DNA of 44,190 nucleotides, from the NCBI GenBank assembly GCA_016098155.1, contig JAAAJB010000283.1, positions 1 to 44,190 on the forward strand. The letters are read 5' to 3'. Shown piece after piece: positions 36,991 to 44,190 of the stretch. How positions within the stretch are numbered: position 1 is the first letter of the stretch; each line of letters begins with the position of its first letter. This DNA is from Actinomortierella ambigua (lineage: Eukaryota > Mortierellomycota > Mortierellomycetes > Mortierellales > Mortierellaceae). The translations under genes were made by a program, and so were the position numbers. The notes beneath the pieces are model-generated. The model had not been told where the DNA came from, made no database searches, and saw only the letters and a program-made list of their open reading frames with translations.

Positions 36991-37197
36991 CCTTTAACTG
37001 ACAGCTGTTACTTTGCCCGGGCAAAGAACACGGACGAGCCCTTTCCCGCTCTGGCGGCTTTCCTTTCGTTCCCTTCCCCCGCTCTTCTCAGCCGCATCCT
37101 TCCGTTACAGCTCGTACTCGTGACCTTGAGCAACATAGACTGACAATGGGTTACTGCAAACTGTGTAGGATGTGTATTTTTATGTTGTAACTAGGGT
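36618..37197. promoter_or_regulatory. Upstream region of the carrier gene
   Basis: 580 bp. It contains GA-rich sequence at 36771-36816 (CT on the carrier's strand) and (TC)n at 36960-36986. No coding evidence. It also holds the 3' UTR of the small gene at 37198. Confidence 0.6.
36960..36986. repeat. (TC)n microsatellite
   Basis: Uninterrupted TC dinucleotides about 340 bp upstream of the carrier start. Confidence 0.9.
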
Positions 37198-37578
37198 TCA
37201 ATAGTACGCTTGTTGAACGGGTACATCATCCTTGGCCGAGGTGTCGCCGTAGTTGGTCTGCTGACACACACCGAGCATCTGGAGGAACCCCGGTGAGCGC
37301 GGGGGCTCCTCCTTGTTCTCTACAGCACGGGTGCATGGCTTGATGCGAGTGCAGAATGTTGAACGAGTGCCGGTTTTCTTCTGTATGGGCGAGACCACCG
37401 CTTCACGAGTGATGGCGATCTCGTCGTTTTGGCCCTGTGGGATGGTGATGGTGGGTGCGACGATGACCGGACGGGCGGCAGAGGGTGCCGCTGAAGGTGC
37501 CGCTGAAGTGGCCTCTGTCAGCGGTACAGAGCCGCTGGCGACAGGGGGGGTTGGGGAGTGTGTTGTTTGATCAGTCAT
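37198..37578 (-). CDS. Small protein of unknown function, 126 residues
   Basis: A single-exon ORF from an ATG at 37578. The N-terminal 45 residues are Ala/Pro/Ser/Thr-rich with a tandem APSAAPSAA run. Then comes a more ordered part: PTITIPQGQNDEIAITREAV, a Lys/Arg/Cys segment, and a C-terminal PPRSPGFLQMLGVCQQTNYG. No membrane helix or known motif was seen. I do not recognise the family. Normal codon-like composition, a clean stop and a divergent promoter shared with the REC114-like gene (283 bp) argue that it is real. Confidence 0.55.
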   Translation of the reverse strand: MTDQTTHSPTPPVASGSVPLTEATSAAPSAAPSAARPVIVAPTITIPQGQNDEIAITREAVVSPIQKKTGTRSTFCTRIKPCTRAVENKEEPPRSPGFLQMLGVCQQTNYGDTSAKDDVPVQQAYY

Positions 37579-37861
37579 TGGTACGAATGAAAACGGTAAG
37601 GGAAAAAAAAAGTGAGAAGAGGAGAAAGTGCGAGATATCTGTGTGGTGGAGGTTGGAGTGTGTGATTTTATTCTTCTTGAAAGAAAGGTGGCCCTCTGGA
37701 ACCTGTCTGGTCCACTATTGTCTCACTTACAAACAACGCCACCAAATCGCACTCCTGACCTGTGATGTGCGACGCTTTCTGTTTCTGGTCCTCAGGTCCT
37801 TTCCCCTCCGCCTCCACCCTTCCTCCCCTTCCTCACATGGTACTCTTGAGCCCAATAGCCA
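37579..37861. promoter_or_regulatory. Divergent promoter of the small gene and the REC114-like gene
   Basis: 283 bp between start codons. The plus-strand leader is CT-rich (CCCCTCCGCCTCC...). No specific element identified. Confidence 0.5.
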
Positions 37862-38214
37862 ATGGATGCACCGCACGACGTCCTATTTGTCATTGACAAA
37901 TTCTCAAAGGCCCAACAGGGCACAGCCGCCCCAACACCGCCCGACGTAGATCAGGAGACGAGTCCTGTCAGCTCTCAAACCAGCCAGGTGCAGAGCCACG
38001 AGGACCATTCAAGTCCACCTGGATTTGCATCACACGCCAGACCCACTCATTCTTCGCTCTCGCATGGGACTAGCAACCCTGGCAACACAGCCTGGATACA
38101 TCTCACAACCTCAAATCTGACATTAAAGCTCCAGAATGCAAGTTTTTCAAAGTCTGCCTCCTTACTAAGGAACAGAAGGCTCGTTGGAGGAAGAAGGCTG
38201 ATCAGCGCTTGCTC

Positions 38215-38294
<80 letters not shown>

Positions 38295-39515
38295 TCTATC
38301 TTTTCCTACCAACATGTATCCTTTTTTTGTGCATATCCCCTTCGTGTACACCTGAATGCACATGTACAGGTCACTGTACCAAAGATGCCTCCTCCAGATT
38401 CGGGAAATGTCATCATCTCTCGATCATCCACGGCCACTCGACCACCACAAGTTATCGTGGCTTCCGGATCTGATATTCTTGTACTTCAAGCAGGCCCATC
38501 GCTGTGTGTCTTATGGGTTTTGGCGATCCACGCTTTTCCACTCACGCTTCCATCATTTTCCCCTCGTAGGAATGTCTAGGCTTGGATTCCCCCGCACTTC
38601 ACACATCGAGGCTGAAAGCTCTCACCAAAGGCGCCATGATTGGCTTTCGGTACAACCAATTTAGACCAGGAGTTTCGACACCAGAGGTAGGTAACAGTTT
38701 AGTTGGCGGCTGCAGTTATAGCTTGGCCATCGGTGCGTCACGCACGTTCGCATGCATCTCATCATTGGCCTTTTATAGGTGCACAAATTCCAAGTAAAAT
38801 TCTCCTCCGCCACCGAGAGTGGCCAGTGCTCAAAAATGCTGAACCAATACATTGAGTGCCGAACGGTCAGTAGCTTTCACTTTGCAAAGCCTCCATCACT
38901 CCCAGCTGGCCTGGCTTGGTCCATCTCTTGATCACTGATCCAAAATAACCCCTCCTAATAGGTACTTTCGCATTCAGAGCATGTTGAACAGCAGCAACAC
39001 CAACCTCAGCAACAGCACCAAAGTTCGTCCCCTAGCTATACTGCTGTTCTGGCTTCAAAGTCTGGTTTTTCATCCCGCTCTATTAGCCAGCCCACGACAC
39101 CTCGTCTGTCCAGTCTGCCTCCAGTCCCACCGTTTGCTTCTCCAGTACTCACCCCTCCGCTCTCAACGGGGTTGCATGTACGCTTTATAACTCCCGCTAT
39201 GTTGAAAGGCCCAGACAGCATAAATGGCCTCACTAACCACAATACGCGTGTGTATTTGTACAGCAACCCCATCAAATCCACAGTAAACTAGTTCTACTCA
39301 GCGAATCTTCAGATGACGAATTACTGCAGCTGACAGATGTTATTCTGACAGACACTTGCTTTCCGGTACTGGTAAGTCCCCGTCATGGTCCTCAATGTAG
39401 TGAATGCACCTTCTTACAGGCGAGCTTTGAACAACTAACGTGTTTGTTTTCTCAATCGCTTCCTCAGCTTAACAAGGTTGAGCAGTTGCTGAGGCACCAA
39501 CCGAAGGAACATTAG
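37862..39515 (+). CDS. REC114: REC114-like meiotic recombination protein (5' half uncertain, apparent frameshift)
   Basis: Supported exons: 38370-38480, 38570-38686, 38779-38865, 38962-39177, 39264-39371, 39468-39515, all in phase; the 5' exon starts at 37862. The N-terminus has VLFVIDKFSK and AWIHLTTSNLTLKL, like the opening strands of the Rec114 PH domain. Exons 2-4 give QVIVASGSDIL, KGAMIGFRYNQFR and HKFQVKFSSATESGQCSKML, which fit the end of that domain. A Ser/Pro/Gln-rich linker follows. The C-terminus ELLQLTDVILTDTCFPVLLN with KVEQLL matches the short helix motif of Rec114 that binds Mei4. Rec114-Mei4 condenses on chromosome axes and enables Spo11 double-strand breaks. Odd: after LTLKL the sensible frame shifts (to CKFFKVCLLTKEQK), and no usual 5' splice site is seen before the CT repeat. 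Identification is by pattern only. Confidence 0.68.
38214..38301 (+). repeat. Long (CT)n microsatellite inside the REC114-like gene
   Basis: About 85 bases of nearly pure CT between the 5' exon and the exon at 38370, presumably intronic. Slippage or assembly collapse here may hide the true donor site. Confidence 0.95.
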
Positions 39516-39718
39516 CTGATCAGCAATACGAAACCTTGATCTGGTATCAGCATTCGTTGCACAAGTACAATTTTTTTCCGCCCCCTTTGAGGTCTTTCTT
39601 TCTTTGCCTCATCTCCGTCTTTACATTCTCTTTCACCAACAAGCAGTACAATAATACTACACACATTCTTCTTTCCCGATACTACCAATATCCATTACAG
39701 TCATCCAGCTCGCTGTTC

Positions 39719-42700
39719 ATGCCACAGGGATCGCTCCAGGATCTGGGCAGCCCCACCACCCTTGCCATCACGGCTGGAGTGGCCCTGGCGCTGATTGCCT
39801 TGGCATTTATATTTCTGTTGCTACCAGCAGCGGGTATTGACGAAGATGAGCCACATTGGATGTTTGAATGGATCGAGGCCAAATTGGCCAGGGCACTCGA
39901 CAGTCATATACTCAGGAACCTTGTGTACTTCCCTTCGATGCTGTGGAGCCTCGTGGTCGACCACAAGGATCAATGGCTTGTCTCTCTGATGAGATTTCTC
40001 TTTGGCTGGGACTTGCTTGGACTCCAACCAATTCCTTTGCCTCGCCAAGGAGGACGAAATGCTCGTCTGGCGACCATGCGCTTGACTGACATTCGGTCTT
40101 TGATGAACAATCATTATGATGTGACCATGGCTCAGGATCGATCCAAAATCACCAGTCGAGCTCAGTTGGTGCAGCTCAACAGCCAGGGTAAGTGGATCGA
40201 ATGCTTCGAAATAGCATGGGTGACATTTCCTAGCTGGGATTGTTGTTCTCGTTGGTCCTCGCAGAACTATGGTTGCGAATACTCTGGTTTACATGCTTTC
40301 TTTCTCCAATGCTTCTATTCGTTTTCGTAGGGCAACAATTACCTTCGTCGATGCCCTTACCACCTGCAGGCCACCTTGTTCACGGACTTGTCAATACTGG
40401 CAACTCGTGCTTTCTGAATTCTGTGCTTCAGGTATCATTGTGTAGTGGCTGTAAAGGGCAACATTTTTCAGACGTCTGAACGAATATTAATCAGTTACGT
40501 GCATGGTCCATGCACTATACTTTCCTAAATGCCAGGCTCTCTCGTCGCTGGATCTATTCCTCCCTTATCTCGAGACTCTACTGGAGCATTCGGAGGCGCT
40601 TCAGGTTGCAGAAGAGGAGGTTCAGGTTGCCGAGGCACTCGCTGATACCCTTCAAGGTACGATTGGGAATTTTCTCGTGTTATGAACATTTTTCCCGCAT
40701 TGAGCAGTGTTGTAACCAGACAGTTTCGTTGCTCACGCATTATCTTCATTTGCGTCCTCCTTTGACGGATTCTTTCCAACAACCCCAGCACTTCAACAAC
40801 CGACATCTTCGCATAAGGCATTTCGGCCACGTGCTATTGTTGACGCACTGAGCAACTTCCGGCGTAAAGCAACAGTATCTAGCAGGGGATATCACGGCAA
40901 TCTGATGAATCGAGAGCAACAAGATGCCCAGGAATTATTTCAGCTCATCTCGTCAGCTTTAAGTGCGGAGGAGCTCTTTGTGCAAAAGGTCGATACTACA
41001 CGACCTACATTGAGCGCCACGTTTCTCAGAAATCTTGTTCGACTTGGCAGCAGAAAGGGAGAAAATGACGAGCAGCATCATAAAACAGGACCTGTGGTTC
41101 CAAGTTTTTGCAAGAGTCTGAACCCACTGAGTGGACTGCTGGCAAGTCGACTCTCGTGCATGCAGTGTGGATATACAGAGGCAATCAGGCATTTCACTTT
41201 TGACAACCTGTCGCTGTCCTTGCCACCTACACACAGCTGCTGTCTGGAAGATTGTCTTCGACAATACGTGACTCTTGAGTCACTACACGATGTTGTCTGC
41301 AGAAAGTGCTCACTCCAGGCAACGCTATCCCGGATCAAGAGCGACGTGCGGCGGATTGAAGCATTGAATCGACCGCCAGCCCCTTCGCGCCAAGGCCAGA
41401 AGCTTACTGGGTCCGTTCTGCGACGCCGACGCCGCCGTCACCTCTCTAGCCATCAAAGACGGTTTTCGTCGGATAGCGAAGACGACAGCGAAGACGACAG
41501 CGAAGAGGATAGCGAAGACGATAGCGAAGACGGTAGCGAAGACGGTAGCGAAGACGACAGCCTTTCGTCATTGAGCTTTACAGAAGGGGAGGACGAAGAC
41601 GACCACTTTTGGGAAGATGACGACATGGAAGAATCGGAGACGGACCTGACCCATGCTCTGAGACAGGACCGACTATGGGGCACAAGTTCAAATATCGAGC
41701 AGCTCAAAGCGACGTTAATCAGACAACAGCTGATGTTGGAACGGGCACTGAAAGCTGATATCGAAGCACCATTGCCCGATGTCAAGCTATCGAGCACAGT
41801 TTCCAGGCATTGCACCAAGCAAGTCATGTTGGCCAAGCCCCCTCCAGTTCTTTGCTTGCATTTCGTCCGCTCTCAGTACTCGATGTATGGCACCATCTCC
41901 AAGAATGGATGTCAAGTTCGATTTCCCGAGTATCTCAACCTTTCGCCTTTTTGTACAACAGGGGTGTTGTTGACGCAGCCCAACTTACCTATGTCGGTTT
42001 CAACACAAGAACTTGAGAGATTGGAACGAATGCAGACATCACCACGTCAACATGAAGAACCCACCATCACACCAACAACCGAAAAGACGATGAAAAGGAG
42101 ACAACAGCGACAGCGAACACAGAAACAGCAGGAGGGTCAGCATGAGGAACTGGGAGAACAGTCGACAACCGCCCGTGAGAGTGAGGTACGATACATTTAT
42201 CGGCTACAGTCAATAGTGGTGCACTTTGGCGGACATTCGTATGGCCACTTCATCGCGTATCGCCGCAAACCTGAGAGCCTACGATCGCAAGCCAAGGCTG
42301 GACCTGTCGGCTTAGGACTCACAGATGCGACAACGGCGATGGCGGATGGCAAGGACTGGTTTCGGATTTCGGATGAAACTGTCGAATCTGTGTCAACTGA
42401 TCAAGCACTGGGAGCCAACCCATACATGCTACTCTATGAGCGTGTTATCCTCCCTGATCAAGAGCCGACCGTGCAGCACAGACAGGCACAGACATGCAAG
42501 ACATCAGGCGCCAGCTTGCTTCCGTCGCCTGCGGCGAGGAGCCGCTCTATCGTGCAGGCTGTCGGGCTGAGCATGAGAAAGGCCGAAGTTGGGCTGCGAA
42601 GCAGGAAGCAGGCAGAGGCGGCCGATACCCATCAGTTTGATAAAGATCGTTTAGAGGACAGCAGACACCTTGGCAGCCGCAAGATGGAAGACCTTTACCA

Positions 42701-43397
42701 TGAAATTCAATATCCTTTAGCGCAACGGCGACGGCAGCAGCAACAGTCGAATCGAGACGGCGAAGACATGTCGGATATGGAAAGCCTGCAGTCGCTCGAT
42801 GAAGAGGACGGTAGCGGACGTCGTGGCGGATGGCGCTCATTTGTATCCTCACCCAACTCGACCACACCACCGTCACCAGACACGGGAACATCAACTTGCT
42901 CATCTCCGTCCTTGGCATCGCCTGTAGTGCGACATAGAACACGGCTGGCACGTGGGCTTCAGAGGCGGCTTTCAGGTCAAGGCGAGGGCTGTGGTGGAAG
43001 GCACGATGGTATTGAAGGAACGGACTGCACAGACGAGGGAATGGAGGAGTTGACTGAGACAGATGAGTGGGCTAATGACCGCGACGATCACGATCCACAG
43101 CAACAGCAACAGCAACAACGGGAGGGACACCCGGATGGGGCCATGATCTCGCCTGAGCCGGACGCTCTTTCGGATTCGCTTTTACTCTCATCCACCCTTG
43201 ATCTACCATATCCATCGCCAGTGCTCGACTCACAGTCGAGATTGCAGTCACCCTCGCCAACGCCGTCAGAAAATAGCTGCTGTTCGACGCCAACACCGAC
43301 GTCTATGGTAACACCGTCAACATCACCTCCCCACTCTCCAGCATCATCCAAAATTCGCGGCAAAAAAAGGGGAGGATCCAAGAAGACGAAGAAGTAG
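39719..43397 (+). CDS. Membrane-anchored ubiquitin-specific protease (UBP1 / USP30-like)
   Basis: Four exons: 39719-40187, 40331-40431, 40536-40656, 40720-43397; phases agree; 1,122 residues. A hydrophobic helix at about 15-38 near the N-terminus would anchor it in a membrane. The catalytic Cys box GLVNTGNSCFLNSVLQ has Cys 183; the His box GGHSYGHFIAYRR has His 740, followed by WFRISDETV and PYMLLYERV. A zinc-ribbon is indicated by CMQC and CRKC pairs in the fingers region. The domain is split by a long insertion with an acidic SEDDSEDD repeat (41472-41566). The C-terminal 300 residues are Ser/Gln-rich and end in a basic KKRGGSKKTKK. The anchor plus USP domain is the layout of yeast Ubp1 and animal USP30; cellular membrane (ER or mitochondria) cannot be told. 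The 3' acceptor of exon 4 was chosen by phase. Confidence 0.9.
41472..41566 (+). repeat. In-frame acidic repeat (SEDD units) in the UBP1-like gene
   Basis: Seven or so 12-base units of GAAGACGACAGC type encode SEDD/SEDG/SEED repeats in the insertion that splits the protease domain. Confidence 0.85.
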
Positions 43398-44190
43398 GCT
43401 AAAAACACCATATTTCCTCTTAGCAAGAAGCAGTCTTGTAAACTTGGCCCATGTGAAGTGGAAGAGACAGTTCATTTTTACATGCGTGGCTCGTTGCGCC
43501 ACCGTGCCTTAGTAGATGTACGCATCACAACGACCTTGCGTATCTGGAGACTACGAGAATAATGTCCACCGTAGCATGTAGATGGTGGTTGGACGTGGCC
43601 CATGTTTCAGCCCCGCCCCAGGTGGATGAAAGGCCTAATTAGGCACTTCTCCACACATGTACTATTTTTTATTTGTTCGCCCGTTTCTGCTCGGGTGCAA
43701 TTGACAGTGACCCGTTTGTTGAGTAACATCCTTCTCCGCAGAAACGCTATGGCGCTCTTTCTGAAGCAGGTGAAATTACAAGGAGTGAGAGCTAAAATGT
43801 CGACCTGAGCCCCAGAACCACGCTCTAGAAACTGGCACCGTCGCGCCATAAACATGTAGAAGACCCTGTGAAAACAAAAACATGGCCAAGCCGCCTGTCA
43901 ACCACCGAGTTTATTATAAGGACCTTGGTGGAAAGGTTTCGCCCACTTACTGGGTGGATACCACCCCACTGAATATTGCCCATCTTACTTTTTTTGTTGT
44001 TCGCAATCGTTGTGGGACAAATAAGTTGGGGCGTCTTCAGGGAGATTTCTGCGAGGCACAAGATCTTTTTCCAAACAAGCAATGCAAATTCACGTCTTTT
44101 AACTCATATGTTTTCACGCGCCTCAAAAGAGGGTCTCATTCTTCGGCGCGCACCTGTCCGCGATCTGCGAGACGCGGCCGCCCGTTGCAA
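43398..44190. other. Right edge: 3' region of the UBP1-like gene and possible repeat element
   Basis: No recognised gene. The first part is the likely 3' UTR. From 43882 an open plus frame runs about 103 codons to the window end without a stop (starts MAKPPVNHRVYYKDLGGK), but it includes the 26-bp repeat and has no known motif, so it may be chance or part of an unknown element that continues outside. Confidence 0.4.
44068..44093 (+). repeat. 26-bp exact repeat, right copy
   Basis: Identical to 1383-1408 and in the same orientation. Here it lies within the open frame that runs off the window (reading FPNKQCKFT). Confidence 0.85.

Noticed and set aside
37862..38473. Single-exon 203-codon protein reading through the CT repeat
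   Set aside because: A coding Leu-Ser run from the microsatellite is implausible and the downstream exon uses another frame.
15796..43397. Secondary-metabolite or other functional gene cluster
   Set aside because: No PKS, NRPS, P450 or transporter group; the single oxidoreductase stands among housekeeping genes.
43825..44082. Minus-strand ORF at the right end
   Set aside because: No motif, begins with a non-ATG codon and ends in low-similarity sequence.

Overview
This is a 44.2 kb piece of nuclear DNA from a filamentous fungus. Genes are spliced, with short GT...AG introns (5' sites such as GTAAG, GTATG and GTACG), and regulatory proteins carry long CAG/CAA (poly-Gln) tracts. The gene set is fungal: a HAL-type kinase, an AP-1-like bZIP with a DUF3425-like tail, NOP9, SHP1, ATP20 and a UBP1-type protease. 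A kinesin-13 motor, which to my knowledge Dikarya mostly lack, points to an early-diverging lineage. Mortierellomycota or Mucoromycota is my guess from this mix; the sequence does not prove it.

Layout. 1-4.2 kb is a gene-poor graveyard of mobile elements: the C-terminal end of a hAT transposase with a cluster of short repeats behind it, an orphan ORF flanked by an unusual set of perfect hairpins, and a decayed LINE-type reverse transcriptase. 4.2-8.3 kb (minus) is a SAM-domain kinesin-13. 9.7-12.4 kb (minus) is NOP9, sharing a 347-bp divergent promoter with a CBS-domain (AMPK-gamma-like) gene at 12.7-14.5 kb (plus). 15.8-21.3 kb (minus) is a 1,645-residue HAL-type kinase. 22.8-24.9 kb (minus) is the bZIP factor. 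26.6-28.2 kb holds ATP20 (plus) and a COX14-like gene (minus), tail to tail. 28.2-30.4 kb holds a Tc1/mariner relic and another broken coding fragment. Then come an MDR oxidoreductase (plus, 30.5-32.1), SHP1/p47 (plus, 32.4-33.9), an EF-hand mitochondrial carrier (minus, 34.2-36.6), a small unknown protein (minus, 37.2-37.6), a REC114-like meiotic gene (plus, 37.9-39.5) and a membrane-anchored UBP1/USP30-like deubiquitinase (plus, 39.7-43.4). The last 0.8 kb carries a 26-bp exact copy of a sequence found at 1.4 kb.

The genes are mostly unrelated housekeeping and regulatory genes, not a pathway cluster. ATP20, COX14, the carrier and possibly the UBP1-like protease all concern mitochondria. All exon models below were joined by hand from splice sites, and reading phase agrees at every junction except in the 5' half of the REC114-like gene. 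The most unusual items are the hairpin array at 1.47-2.88 kb, the Cys/His-rich insertion inside the kinase domain, and the REC114-like gene with its apparent frameshift.
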